Positions 1-12,744 of a stretch of DNA of 64,000 bases are shown piece after piece. The stretch is from NCBI RefSeq assembly GCF_001619985.1, contig NW_017264198.1:1054001-1118000 (forward strand), read 5' to 3'. The number at the start of each line of letters is the position of its first letter. The first letter of the stretch is position 1. Under the pieces are notes generated by a model. The model was not told the origin of the DNA and searched no databases. It was given only the letters and a program-made list of their open reading frames with translations. The position numbers and the translations under genes were made by a program. This DNA is from Xylona heveae TC161. Its lineage: Eukaryota > Ascomycota > Xylonomycetes > Xylonales > Xylonaceae.

Positions 1-162
1 GATACGCGGTTGGGCGAGCATGCTACTCAGCTGGTAGAGGTTCTAAACCAGCAGTTAGGCGACAATGGAGAGGGAGATGATGATGATGAGGCTTGGGAGG
101 ACGAGGGTGACGCTGAGGAGGATGAGGACGAGGATGGTGATCAAGAAATGGGCGGTGCATAA
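1..162 (+). CDS. C-terminal end of an unidentified protein with an acidic tail (5' truncated by the window)
   Basis: Frame 1 is open from the first base to a TAA at 160-162, giving 53 residues. The first 20 or so look like the end of a helical repeat (GEHATQLVEVLNQQL). The rest is almost all Asp, Glu and Gly around a single Trp (AWEDEGDAEEDED) and ends QEMGGA. Acidic tails built around a WED core occur at the C terminus of some importin-beta/karyopherin proteins such as the Kap114/importin-9 group, so that is a possible identity, but the fragment is too short to assign. It is coding by composition and by the clean stop. Nothing upstream is visible. Confidence 0.6.
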   Translation, partial: DTRLGEHATQLVEVLNQQLGDNGEGDDDDEAWEDEGDAEEDEDEDGDQEMGGA

Positions 163-3100
163 GTGACGTTAGTCGCTTATTCATTATAAGCATCGAAGCT
201 TTCCTCTTCCCTTCTCCCGTTACGCGCTTCCATATAATGGTAAATATTTGTTAGGCTTGGAGGCACAAGCTGGCAATGTTCTTCTCGTTGGAGATATCCT
301 ATAAGTGATGAGACATGATCATAGCATTTGGGATGGATATTAAAATTCAGACTCAATTCCTTTTCCCCGCGTGTGACAGCTTTGTTTCAACAGCTGTGAG
401 AAAATTGGTAATAGCTCGCCTAGGAGCTCTGTAATTTTCAAAGCTATCGTGTTATATTTTCAGTTCCTCACCTGTGACAATCTTGTCCAAAAATCCAAAA
501 AAGGGACTTATGAGAAACATGGACCATGGCAGGTTTCTACCTGACGCGCATTGCTTTTCATATCACTCACACTTCGCTAGTTTCATGAAACCTCCGAATC
601 AATCGGGTATGTCATTGCGAGGCTTGAAGGAGCTTCTGTATTGGCTGAAACAACTTGACTAAGAGAGGTGGCTAACTATTGGTAATACTGCTGTAGGGCG
701 CATGGTGGAGATGCGTAATGGATTGCGCAGATTATGACTGTGCATAATCGACGGAGCAAAAGCTCAACAAAGATATCTCGTTCATCGCTTGAATTTTCCC
801 CTCACAACGGTCCACCAACGGCTGAGCTTCAAAGAATGACATTGATTGGACTGTCACTGAACCTCAGCGCGCATTTCAACGTGTGCGTTAATGGTGGGGA
901 CCCTATAGGCGGGCCCTTATTACGGAGTACAAAATGATCTAGTCTATCATTGACTTTTAAGGAAAGAGATCAACAAGATGCAGCATCTTGCATACGATGC
1001 TGTATGTGCGTTACGAGAGGACGGCTCTTGAGTATCATGGGACACCAAAACCTCAAGAGATGGGCAATTGATGATCCTCTTCCCAATCCTGTTGGAAACA
1101 AGGCTACGAAGCAACCAATATGCAGGCCACGCAGGCTATGCTTCATCTGAAGCCCCTCCGTTGCTTACACGTCGGGCCGAAAAATTGATGAAGCTCTGAA
1201 AAAAACTGTGCCGCAACGCCGCAGCAGGCATGTTGTCGTTAAAATCCCAACGGCCTTGTAGGGTCAATCCCCGGTCCCTTATCTCTGGGTCAATTCCTCG
1301 GTCCCTTGGTCGTTGTCCCCACAGGCAGGATTGTTGTGTCGGCCAATAATGTTTCATGAGAAGTGTAGGGAGAGCTGGATATCAACCAGGCTGAAGAAGG
1401 GGTATCGACTGGAGATAGCATGCATATTTGGATATCGGTACACGCACTTCGAGACACCGGTACTTGGGCATTGATCGTGGTGGCTACATCAGTAGACGCC
1501 GATATCATTGATATTTGGAATTGAGACAGTGTTGAGAGGACATCTCCACATATGTCATTCTCATACGATATTGCGTTACGAACGCTGGATGATCGACGCC
1601 CATCTCCATCCCTTGGGTTCCAAGGCATCTGCTTCTTGGGAAGAAGGAAAGTGCTCTAAGTTAGTGGGGAGCAAAAACTCTTTGGTGATGTTCCAGCTGC
1701 GGTTGGTTGACACCCCTGAAGCAGAGTCCCCAGTTGGATGTGACCAGGCCCTATCGGGTCGGTTCCATCTCAATTTCAGCTACAGGGAGCGAGGTGTACG
1801 GGCGGTTAATTGGTGGATAGGTAGGTGAACGACCAGGTCGAAATAAACCCCACTTCTGATCCAGCAAGGTTTTTTACTTTGTCTTGGTTTTTTCTGATTA
1901 TCATCTTTGTTCCCTCCCAAGGGATCCTACTGTATTTGCAAATTCGTCAATTGACATTATTCATCTTGGATAAGAACGATTTATTGATGAACAGTATCAA
2001 CGGATGACTAGCTGGAACCTGTGGACAAGGCTAGCCATGTGTCCGCAATGGGAGCGACCTTCCTTTTTCTACGCCTGTGGCTTTCGGTCCGCGTTGCCTC
2101 GCCTGGCGCATTGACGCATTGACGTGCTTTGACCTTTGGATTTACCAACGAAATGCGACGGCGACCCATGGTCGAAAGAGGGGCGTGCATCTGCACTTTT
2201 CTTTTCCCTTGTTTTCTAGCCTGTTTATCAAGCTGTACACGGACATCAGATATACCACTGTTATACCACTGTCGGTGTGCATTTACCATCTAACTTATTG
2301 TATGGCTGCCGATCCAGCTCCTCATCTCTTGCGCACCGTTTCACCTTTTCCGTGAGAGAAAAGGAGAAGTTTGCTGCTCCACAGCTGCTCCACAACTACC
2401 AATGAAGTGTGGCTTTGTGTGACGCGCCCAATCCAGCTGGTTTGTTCGTCTGCTCCGATCCTCCGAACGTCTATATGTTTCTGCCAGCAGACAAGAGCCG
2501 TAACGCCTTATCCTCTCCGCCTGTGGCTTTATTCTGCTCTCTCGGTCTCGCTCTCCGCGCGTAGGAATTGTCAATCATAACCATGTCCCCTTTCTGTTCA
2601 ACCTCCCCACTATTTGCGCCTTCCTTATCCGAGGCGCATGTGGTTTTCCCCATTTTCCACTTTCGGAGCATCAAACCTGACTCGGTATCCCTTTTCCGGA
2701 GTCCAGTTCTGGGACGCTTTGCTTAGTTCCCATACTAGTGAGAAGCCATTGATAGCCACATTTTACTTACGGAGTAACTGGAAGTGTGCAAAATGGTTAA
2801 TCATCTCCCCTCGTACTCGTAATTTTTCAGATCTACCGGAGTAATGAAATTGATTGGCGGACGCTATCATCACTGGCCATTCAATTTTTCTTGTCTGAGA
2901 GATGCGGGTTGTTCTGTCTAGACGCAGCTATCATAACAGTATTGGCGCGAATGGTTTTAGTACAATGGCATCCTCCAGTTGATCATTCGTAGAATTGCAT
3001 GGGGAACCAAACGCCAGACGCCATTTCCGCCGTCTAGGTCGCACAATTTCCAGTACTGCGGCTGCTGCTTGTTCACCCACTCACATCCCGCAGTTCTCCT

Positions 3101-3644
3101 CCCACCTTCACACCCACGCTCTAACTTACTCTACTCTGTTTCCTCTGTGATCGATCGACCACCAATCTCCTTCCCCTCGCCTTGACACTTTTGATTGCCT
3201 CTTCTTACCACACTTTCTTCTTCCACTCTCTACAACCAAATTTTGCTGTCTATCGAATTCCTTTGAACCGCAACGTCTCACTGTAAAGTTGGCTTTACTC
3301 TCTTTACCGCCTCGGTTCGTTATCGATGTTGACGCTGCGCTGAACCTCTTGGCCCTAACTTTCTTCCGCCGCCGATTGACGCCGCATCGATGTCTTGACT
3401 TTCTCTTCGAACTTCTAATCCAACCAACGGCATCTTGCATACCTAGCCTACATCAATGGTTGGACCCTAAAAAGGATATCGTTTCGCCATATCAACTTTC
3501 TCCCACTCAATTCCGCTTGGGCGCTTCCTGTTTTAAGTCATCAATCGACCCGCCCCGGACTGTGACGCCTCTTATTCGAGGACATCTTACAGAGACTCAT
3601 GCAGTCGCATACTCCAACCCCATTACAAGTATAAACTATTTCGG
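163..3644. other. 3.5 kb without a supported gene; right third is the pyrimidine-rich leader of the SCAP gene
   Basis: Only short ORFs on both strands are present and none reads like a conserved protein. No pair of ORFs can be joined by good splice sites into something recognisable. From about 2600 to 3640 the + strand is rich in C and T runs, typical of a promoter and 5' leader in these fungi, and it runs into the SCAP start codon at 3645. The part from about 580 to 1830 has mixed composition and could be decayed gene or element sequence, but I see no terminal repeats or domain remnants that would prove it. Confidence 0.5.
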
Positions 3645-6600
3645 ATGATTTGGTACCTTTTATATCCATTCCGTGGGTGCGTATCTACTCGTTTCACACC
3701 AGGGTTCCGCTGGTAAAAATCGTGACCACCGAAACATTGAGCTAAGCTTTGCTATATAGCACGACCGAACCGCCCGTTCTCAGTCCGGACCATCCCATCC
3801 GACGTGCCTTTTTTCGACATGGGACCTCCACGGCTCGCCATCCTGTTCGGTCCATCTTGATCTCCGTGGCCATTGGCATCCTTCTGTGCTATCCTCTGCG
3901 CTACCTCTACTTCAACCCCACCCCGGGCGCCTCTATATTACCCCACCATGTTTGGACATCCGCCCGTCCGTTTAGCGGCACCGAAGAAACAAATGCTGAT
4001 CTGGAGATACATCAAATTTGGGTATATGGAAACTACATGGGAGCGTTGGAGCCGCACGTCCTGCAGGAGGCTCTGGCTTTACAGGACGCATTGATTGCAG
4101 ACCCAGCCAATCTTGACGCCGAGGATGAGGAAGATGGCCTGTCGCCGTTGCTCCATGCAAAACCTCGCGCCAATTCAAATGCATCAATTCGTTCCCGTGG
4201 CCAATCGCTAGCTTCCCGTCGTTCAAACGATTTTGATTCTCGAGACTGGTTTTTCCATTCGCCACTGCTGTACTGGAACTGCTCATCAGCTGAGATTGCT
4301 GCCGATCCGGACATTCTGCGCACAATCAATTCGCGTGCCAATTTTACTTCTGCCAACGATTTCACCCTACGGCATTCTACCGTGTTTGCAGGAAAGTCGT
4401 TTAAAGGAGACCGGCTCGTGGCCGCAGACGCGCTCGTGATTTCTCTATTGTCGAAAATCAAGTCCAGCGTTACCGAGGATTGGATTGGCCGCGCACAGAG
4501 GCTCGTAAATGCTGCTCCAGGCCGATGGTCGCTGTACTCCAGTGATCCGCTTGTTGCTCGCCCTTGGCTATATGAGTTCCGCTTCCAACCGATGAGCTTG
4601 CATGACGACTTTTTGCTTGCCTTGGCGTACCTCTTCATGGCTGCTTACGTGGGGGTCAGTCTCAGTAAGATGCGAGCGGTGAAGAGTCGGTTCGGTCTCG
4701 TAGTCACGGTCATTGTACAGGTGAGTGCGTGGAGGAGAGAGAATTGAAGCATGAATCAAGACTGGCGGCATGACTGACAGATGGTTTTTTCTAAAAGATT
4801 GCTACGTCCATCATGGCTAGTTTTACTATTTGCACCATGTGCAGAATCAACTTGACGGGCATTCCGCATGAGGCATATCCATTCGTGGTTCTAGCAATTG
4901 GTCTAGAGAATATGTATGCTTCAACTTCCGATCTTCAATGGCATTAGGGAATTGGAAAGGGAGTCATCAAACTAATCACTGCGAATGTAGGTTCCGAGTC
5001 ATCAACGCTGTCCTTGCCATTCCGGGTGAGATGCCTACGACAACGCGTCTAGCAACCGCTCTCGGTGATATTGGGCACTTGTCTCTGGCTTCGGCTGGTC
5101 AGAATCTGTTGATTCTCGGCATCCTGTCCAAAGTTGTATCTCCTGGCGTTGCAGCCTTTTGCGCTTTCGCAGCCGTGGCGCTGGTTTTCGACTTCATTTT
5201 CCATCTGACGTTCTTCGTCGCCGTACTGAGCGTTGACGTACGGAGAATGGAGCTACAAGAGTCCCTGGAGCGAGTAAATGTCGAGAAGACTGATGCCGCA
5301 AAGTCCGATGCCAAGCGACAAACGTGGAACGAAGCTCTGTACAAGGGCGAATTGCCGTTTAGTACGCGAATCGCCGGCTCAGCAATCTTGATCGCCTTTG
5401 TCGTCGCGCTCAATGGTCACTTTTTCGAGAACGAGACCCCGGTCCAAGTCACGACGCGATTATATCGGTTGCTCAAATCTTCTGGTACAGAGAGGACAGA
5501 TCCCACTCCAGCCAGCCTGGAGCCGGTCAATCAAGCTCGAACGCCCACGGCTTGGATGCGGCTCCAAGACCACGATACGGCAAAGGAGCTGATTGATATC
5601 GTCAAGCCACATGCCCATCGGATCATTGCTCGTGTCCATGATCCACTGGTTTTTGTCCTTTCGGGAGCAGATCGAAAAGGTGGTCACACTGTCACGCCCC
5701 GCTTTTCGGAATTATTCCACAGGCTACTAGAAGAGCACCTCCTTTCTTTCGTCTTGGCTTTGATTATAACTCTTGCCGCTGTTTCCCTTCTTATGAATTA
5801 TCTTCTCTGGAATGAAATCCAGGACGGACCCTCAGACACAGAAGAGCGGCTATTACGTGTCAAAACCTTACCCGCCGCTCATGATCTCGACGTGGCGCAG
5901 GTCGTCGCTTCGAGCCGTGGTGTCTTGGTATCGATCGCGCTCGACCGGTCAGTATGCGTCTGGTCACCAAAGAGTGGATCAGATGTTTTTGAGAATCGCA
6001 TTCTCCGCGCTGATGCTGTTGGTCGACCACTGTGGCCTGTCTCTGCGTGTGCGATTGATGACGCGGCGCAGCTGGTGGCCATTTGCTCGGCTTCTGGTCA
6101 TATCTATGTGTGGAGCGTGGCCGAACATCACTTTACAAAGTCATTGACTATCGATTTAGCAGAACAGCAACCGTGTGCATTCTTTTTCGCCCGGATTCGC
6201 ACAGGAGATTCGCTGGGTCTTCGTCTTATCCTGATCCGCCCAGATGGGTGCATGATTGAGTCAGATATGGAAACTGATGAAGTCGACCAGCTGCAGATAT
6301 GCCGTAACCCGCTTGTGTGCGCGCGAGTTATTGACAATCCCAAGGCTCAAATTAACATTATTACTGTTTCCCGGAGCGGCTGTATGCACATTGTCTCTCG
6401 CGACTTCAACCACTGGGTCTCAGAAGGCTTGGAACTGTCCAAACCACGTCAACTCCCAAGCGGCAAGATCATCAAAGTCAAGTCTGTTGTGCCCGTACCA
6501 GCCCTGGGCATGGTGCTCGCCGTCAAGCTTTGCGAGATCGACGTCATTGACCTTCACTATCGCACCGTCATCCGAAGCTTGCAAACTGGCCAAGTCAAAG

Positions 6601-7502
6601 GACAATCTCTGCGTGTCATTCATTCCCCAAGACGGCCGTGTCTTGCTTGCGGCGCCTCAAGTATTGGGTCATTCTCCATTGTGTACACCGAAGCTGAAAC
6701 GCACGATTGCATGATGCACACCTTCACCTCTGGCCGGCCAGGAGTTCCTTTATGTCTGACATCCCGTTCCACCGGCCGGGGCCCAAGTTGCTGTGGTATC
6801 GAGTACGCAGAAGAATCCCTGCACTGGGTCGAAAACTCTAGTGCATGGGAAGCCACAGGAGTCAATAACGTGGTTGGCATCCGCCAGGTCCCTGAAATTG
6901 ATGATTCTGGCTCTTCATCTTCCTCCGACAGCGGGTCCTCTTCTTGTGATCTCAGCGACTGCACGGGCATTGGAGCAGGCATCCTCCGTAAACGCAAAAC
7001 AACCATGACCAAAACCTCTGGCTCTTCTACCCCCACACATCTCTCCTCTTCTACCTCTCATCATCGCCATCCCCACCATCCCCACTCTTCTCCATCCACA
7101 CCTCGTCCCCAGCGCCGCCGCCGGTCTAGCCCCTTCGGCGGTACTACCGCTTCCACCGCCTCTTCTTCCTCTTCTGACGAAAGTGGTTGGGAGGCCTGGA
7201 TGCTCTCTGCTTCTGGCGAAGTTCGCACTTCTCCCCTCATCCTCGACAATGACGTCCCCGGCGCAACGGCGAGTCTGAGTTCTTCCAATCGTCCATTTTA
7301 TTCCTCTCTCCATCTTCTCGTCAGTAAAGCAGGCCCGATTACCCAGCTCGGCAAACGGTCCGTTGTCGTCGGCTTCGGAAACGTACTCAAACTCCTCATG
7401 GTAGGTAACGAGCGGTTTACCGAGGCAAATGATCCGTATGACGATATAGCGTTTGCTTCTGTCGGGTATAGACGCAGACTCGTCGGCAGGAAAGCATTAT
7501 AA
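3645..7502 (+). CDS. scp1: SREBP cleavage-activating protein (SCAP/Scp1-like), sterol-sensing domain plus WD repeats
   Basis: Four exons: 3645-3676, 3760-4720, 4798-4913 and 4991-7502, giving 1206 residues. The first coding exon is only 32 nt (MIWYLLYPFRG). It is needed because the long second exon has no ATG start and an in-frame stop lies just 5' of it. SCAP escorts the SREBP transcription factor from ER to Golgi when sterol is low. Residues about 290-450 form the multi-pass sterol-sensing domain. It ends in SVDVRRMELQES with MELQES at 456-461, exactly where animal SCAP carries its MELADL COPII-binding signal. From about residue 660 the chain is WD-repeat-like (for example SIALDRSVCVWSPKSGSD) and includes a Ser/His/Pro-rich low-complexity insert near 1000-1090. 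Two membrane segments lie near residues 35-55 and 575-600. Identity rests on domain order and the SSD end motif. Splice sites are inferred. Confidence 0.88.
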
Positions 7503-8823
7503 CGACCTTCTACCTGTTCCGTAAGCCCGAGGTCGAACGCTTGCGGTAGTCTGTCTGCACGACAACAAAAATCAAAAAATGCGCTCACTTTTCCACCCGT
7601 GTCCTAACCTTTTGATTCATTCCCGCCTCCCCTTTTCGCCCCCTTTCCTTTTTCCCCTGTTATATTGTCATTTCTTGTCTTGTCTTTTCACAACAGGCGT
7701 TTTCCAAGGCGTTGCATTCTGCGTATGGAATTCTCATATCGCATGTGACGGAAGGTTCAGGTTTCCCTTTTCTATCGAGGCTATGGTCTTTTTTTCCCTT
7801 TTCTTTCGTATTCATTTTCCTTTTGGCGATATTTTTGTGTGTGTGGGGTGCGCTTTGGGATATTAAGCGTGTAGATGTGCTCCTGATATCTTTTCTCTTC
7901 CTCCTTCCCTCTTCTTTACTTCTCTTCTTCTTCTTCTTCTTCTTCTTCTTCTTCTTCTTCTTCTTCTTCTTCTTCTTCTTCTTCTTCTTCTTCTTCTTCT
8001 TCTTCTTCTTCTTCTTGTGTATTATATACAAACTCTCTATACCTTTTTTTCCCTCCCACCCTCTTTTCTCTCTTTTGTATCCATTTTTCTTTCTTCTTTA
8101 TCTCTAAGGAATATTGGAACCAATGGCTCTTTCACCGTATTTCGTTCTTCCGCGCTATCTTCTAAGGGAAAAAAATCGCAACGGACGGCCCTTTCACCTT
8201 ATTTCGTTCCTTTATTTCTTTTTTTTTCTTTATATATTACCCAAGGCCGGTGCATGACCTCGACCTCGCCTCCTACCAAGAACATCTCTCTGTCTTCTGT
8301 CTCCTGTCTTCCCTAGGACTGTAGACGCAAATTTTTTAAAACAGAACAAATTTCAATACCTTTTCTTTCGTTTTGGTCACGTAATTTGTTTGAGTATGTG
8401 TAGATTAATGATGACTGATAGAATTATCAGTACTACGGTTACGTGGGATGATGATGAATTTTTGCGCCGGTATCAGACTGATACTCTGACGACTACTAGT
8501 GTATTGCATGTATGTGATTGCGCTGTATGTATATCCATGCACTTCTGACCTTTTGTTTTTGAAACCTGTGATTCGATTCAAGGTTTTTTGTGTTTATGTA
8601 TGTGCATGTCCAATGTCCAAGGTCCAAAGTAGGTATACAAGTTGCAATGTCCGGGGTTATATACAGGTCATGGATAATATCCCCCTTTTTTTTGGAAGCA
8701 CAAGGCGGCATATATATATACAAATATCGTATATACAGACAGACAGACAGACAGACATCCATGCAAATATACAAAAATAATTTACAACGCCATAAGTTTC
8801 AGTAACAATACATGGTACATCGA
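7503..8823. other. intergenic, SCAP 3' side / BRE4-like 3' side (convergent)
   Basis: This gap lies between two convergent genes. It is T-rich on the + strand and holds a long CTT microsatellite, a short GACA run (about 8735-8757) and no credible gene. The poly-Phe and poly-Lys reading frames here come only from the microsatellite. Confidence 0.7.
7924..8016. repeat. (CTT)31 microsatellite
   Basis: About 31 perfect CTT units run from 7924 to 8016, flanked by further TC-rich sequence. It lies 420 bp downstream of the SCAP stop, so it may be in the 3' untranslated region. It is a homopurine/homopyrimidine tract and length variation between strains is likely. Confidence 0.95.
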
Positions 8824-11800
8824 TCAATAGGTTTCATCGGTGCCGGGATCATCGGGCGGATCGAATCCCACTTCGCCCGTGATGGCTTTCGTGTAGCGCT
8901 GGAGTTGTTGCAATTGTTCGACAATGTCTGTCAGGGCGGCGGAGTAGGCGTATTCTGAATGCACATTGGATTAGTTGGTTGGTTAGTGAGATAAGGGGGG
9001 AAAAGGCAAAGAGAAGAATGCAAGGAAAGAAAAGGACGAGATATGTGTATATGTGAGAGTGAGAGTGAGAGTGAGAAAGGGAGAGAAATAGGACAAGGGA
9101 AAAAATGAGAAAGGAGAGATATAAAGACGAGAGATAAGACGTGAAAAATAAGAAACGAGAAGAAAAAAAGAAGGCAAATAAAGAGGAAGATAAATTAAAA
9201 GAGAGGAAAAGGGAACATACGATAAACATCTGCCCAGCGCCGAGTATATCTCGGCTGATTGGGCATATACGCCTGGTCAGCGGCTCTAAGTTCGGTTTCG
9301 AGCGCATGCATTCGGTCCAACAAGCGCTTCCGCGCAGCCGCGGCAGAAGGTAAATAGCGCGGAACGGGGCGGCCAGAGCGTAGCGCGCCGGCGAGGATGT
9401 ACAGATTCATGAGGATCGCGGCGACAGCATCCCGGCGTACAGAGAGTAAAGCTTCCATGGCGACAGGGTTATCTGCGTACAGCGTAGGGCGGAAGTATAA
9501 AGACGATTGCCGCACGGAGATGAGGTGGTCGAAGAACCGCTCCAGTGCGGCAATGAGTGCGCTGGAAGGGAGGGGGTCGAATGGGCCCCGGAGGCGCTTT
9601 TTTTTGTGTCAGTGGTCAGGATGATGCGAAATATGGACATAATGGGATGGGGAGAAGGGAAGGTGGGCCTAGAAGAGGAAGGAAATGTGGAAAACGGAAA
9701 AGGCGGGAAGACGGGAAGACGGGAAGACGAGAAGGCGAGAAGACGAGAAGACGAGAAGATGGAAAGACGAAAAGATGGAAAAGGAGAACATACAATTTCA
9801 TGGCGAGTTAGAGCCATTAGTTGGCGTATTCGTACGAAGCCCTCGCGCAATCGACCTTCGAGCATTTCGGACCTTTCTACATCTTCTTTTGACGGCTCCT
9901 CGCCCTCGCCGTAGTAAATGTATTTGCCGACAACACCGCGATACAGGATTGCTGCGTGTAGCATCATTGAGGACAGGGACTTACGCAGTTCGTGACGTGC
10001 GACGAATGGCCAGAATACCCAATTGACGACCACGGCGGCCATGACGCCGACGAGAAAGGCCACGCCTCGAGTCCATGTCTGCGTGACAATGGACGGTTGG
10101 GCATGGTCCGTATATGCGGTCAAAGAGACAACGGTATAACTGATACATCCGATGATGCCAGAGCGCGGGTGCGTGCTCTGCGTGAATCGGTATAGCATGG
10201 GTATCATGAAAATAGCAGCAAAGACGCCCATGACGTACGGGCTGCCGTTGCCTGCGCCGTATGCGAGGCCGCCCCAGACGGTTCCAAGCACGGCGCAGAA
10301 GCTTCGCGCGATTAAGTCTTGAATGTTACCTCCGCTCTGCAAGTCGTTAGCTGGAGACCATCACAAGAAACGCGAGATAATGAAAGGAGAGTGAAAAGGA
10401 AAAGGAAAAGGAAGGTCATACACGAGGATGCATCAGTAGCCAAACGGCAATGACTGCCCACCATCCGTCATTAGCATTCCACCAGCCCCGGCTTTGGTCC
10501 AGCCATGCGGGGACTGAAAGCAAAGTAGTCACCAAGACAACTTTGAATGCAAATCTCGACTCAAAGTCCTGCAGCCGGTGCAGGACGGTCCAGATTTTGT
10601 ACCGTAACTTTGTAGTGGGGTCCCTGGGCCCATCTGAGTCAATTGCTACTTCTCGCTCTTCTTCGTATTGTCCCATTGTTCGGCCTTCAACGCCAGCTGC
10701 TTCGCTCACTCGCGGATGGCGAGGTGCCGGTTTATATACTTGGCTTTGCAGGTCATTCATGGTCCTCTCTAGCAATCGCTTGCTTTGGAAAAAGGAACCG
10801 GCAGTCAAGCCGCCGCGATCATGTCTAACCTGAGCGTTGCTGCGCGAGAGAGACTTGATGAATGGATAAGAGGGCAAGTTGATGCTCAGTCCTCTGTTGG
10901 CTCGTTCAATGTCTCTCACTTTGACAAGCAAGGCTTCAACCTTGTCCGCGGTTTGGCGAACAGGATGAACGAAGAGAAACAGCTGCACGACTTCGTGGTC
11001 TGAATATGAGCCTGTCAGACGTGGATCGTTGATGAGAGTTTCATCAGCAGCATCAAACTCGTATCGTTTATCTCGTAGCTCATTTAGAACCTCATCGGCA
11101 TGTACACCGTCGTTCGCACCGGGAAAGCGTAATGTGAATTGGAGTCTTGCTATCCTCATAAGAACTGTATTAGCGCCAATGATGGCATTGTCCATGGCAT
11201 CAATCAAATCGCGTGTCGGTTTCGCAAGCGTCTTGCATATCAGCCGCGTAGCTTCCGCAGATATGGATTCCTGAGCCGTTCTCGGGCTCTCATCCCCCTC
11301 AATGGCAATAGCCACTTCGTTCTCAATTTTTACAGGGTTGAACAAGATTGTGGTTGTCCGGATGGTTTGAACAGAGCGCATCACTCCCTGGATCAAGTTT
11401 CGCAACTCTCGAAGTTCGTCGGGAGCAAATCGAGAGACTGTTAATTCGATAGTAAAATCTCGCACAGCTTGTGAGAGGTCAACAAAGCTAGCTGCCAGTC
11501 GGCGTCGAATGGATGACTGATATTGACGTGGAAGTTCCAGGGTGCTTCTAATGGCCTTGAATGAATTATGTATGGCAAATCTGCTCAAGTAAGAATCATC
11601 GAAAAAGAGTTGTGTCCCAGGCACCTAGAACTGCATAAAAAAAGTGAACTTACGCCATTGATCGTGTACCGGCATCTGGAGAGACACAGATCCCTACTAT
11701 CAAGCAGATAGCCTGCCCGAGAACCCAGGGAATTCCATAGTCAAAGACCCGTCTCCAACTAACGTTTGTGCCTACGTCGGCCAAACACATGAAGCAGATT

Positions 11801-12744
11801 GCAACACCAGCGCAAATGACTGCCTGATAGAATCTCATGTAGTAGCACCGTACCCAGGCAATAATTGCAGTAAATAAAACTAAGAACACGGACAGAATTC
11901 CACCATAACCTTCTCGAGAGGGGGCAGTAGCAGTGGATACATAGAGGGCAAGAGATCCCCAGCCAAGACCGGCTGCAGTGCCAAGGATAGTGAGAAATGT
12001 CCCATCCAGCTGGGAGCCGACTGACCTTCCGGAGTGATTGAGAACGGCAGAAATAGCCATAATGTAGTTGTAAGGACCCAGCCATCTTCTGCAAGCAGGA
12101 ATAAGACAAATGATGTAGGCTGCAAAATAACAGATGAACGATTTAGCTAGCTTTACACCAGCCCTGGTTCTGGTCAATCGGTAGGCTAAATGTGTCATGT
12201 CATGCCAGTGTTTGGGAATAATTTCCCTTGGCACCCAAGGACGGGGCTTCGATAGGGGAAATGGAAGCGTCTTCTCTGCGTCCTTGAGAAGCTTGACTTT
12301 GTCAAGAGGTGGCGGCTGGAAGAACATGGCGTCGAAAAGTCCATCACGATATTCTTCCAACCCATATGTTTCCAAGTCAAGGTCCTCTTGTGGAAGCAAT
12401 TCGTCAATCCGGTCATGGTTTATACTTGCACGAGCGGACCCAGGTACGGAACTGCCCCGCAGTGAAACACTGGATTGATATGGGCTTCGCCGGTAAGAAC
12501 CCATATATACTCCAAACGCCGATGACGTTGAACGTCCTGAGGAACCTCCAGCATTCCCCTCTATATCCAGTCTGGGCCATGGCCGCAATGTCTTGTTCGA
12601 AAGCCGTCTCAAGGCGCGGGGCCGACCCCGGCTCTCTTCCGCGTCGCCTTTGCCGCCAAGCTGTGGGCGAGCAGCATTGCCTTGTGCAGCTGATTCATCA
12701 CGTATGTGCTTCTGATGCGATTTCTTGTTCGGAAGACCGGACAT
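8824..12744 (-). CDS. BRE4-like multi-pass membrane protein (ArAE_2_N / DUF2421, fusaric-acid-resistance fold)
   Basis: Five exons read right to left: 12744-11654, 11583-10422, 10336-9794, 9596-9221 and 8954-8824, giving 1100 residues. Introns are 70, 85, 197 and 266 nt. The protein has a basic, Ser-rich N terminus (1-110), a first block of about six membrane helices (200-355), a central soluble helical part, a second membrane block (about 707-885) and a soluble C terminus ending in TDETY. Two membrane halves separated by a cytosolic DUF2421 part are the layout of the fungal family that includes S. pombe Bre4 (brefeldin A sensitivity), thought to be aromatic-acid or drug exporters. Substrate is unknown. 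The acceptor of exon 2 is TTGAG, slightly unusual, but it restores a smooth junction (GTRSMARFAIHN). Start is ATG at 12744. Confidence 0.85.
9704..9785. repeat. 9-bp purine minisatellite inside an intron
   Basis: Degenerate units of GAAGACGGG/GAAGACGAG repeat about eight times. They fall within the 197-nt third intron of the BRE4-like gene (9597-9793). This explains why several reading frames stay open there. Confidence 0.85.

Noticed and set aside
3749-3760. SCAP start at the beginning of the long open frame
   Set aside because: The first codon of that frame is TTG, not ATG, and a stop precedes it. Splicing from ATG 3645 across 3677-3759 gives a family-like N terminus in phase.
7660-8107. 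Poly-Lys (minus) and poly-Phe (plus) reading frames
   Set aside because: They are only translations of the CTT microsatellite.
9407-9793. Extension of the third BRE4-like exon through 9793-9597
   Set aside because: It reads through a 9-bp minisatellite and then the wrong frame. A GTATGT donor at 9793 and an acceptor before 9596 give a conserved-looking junction.
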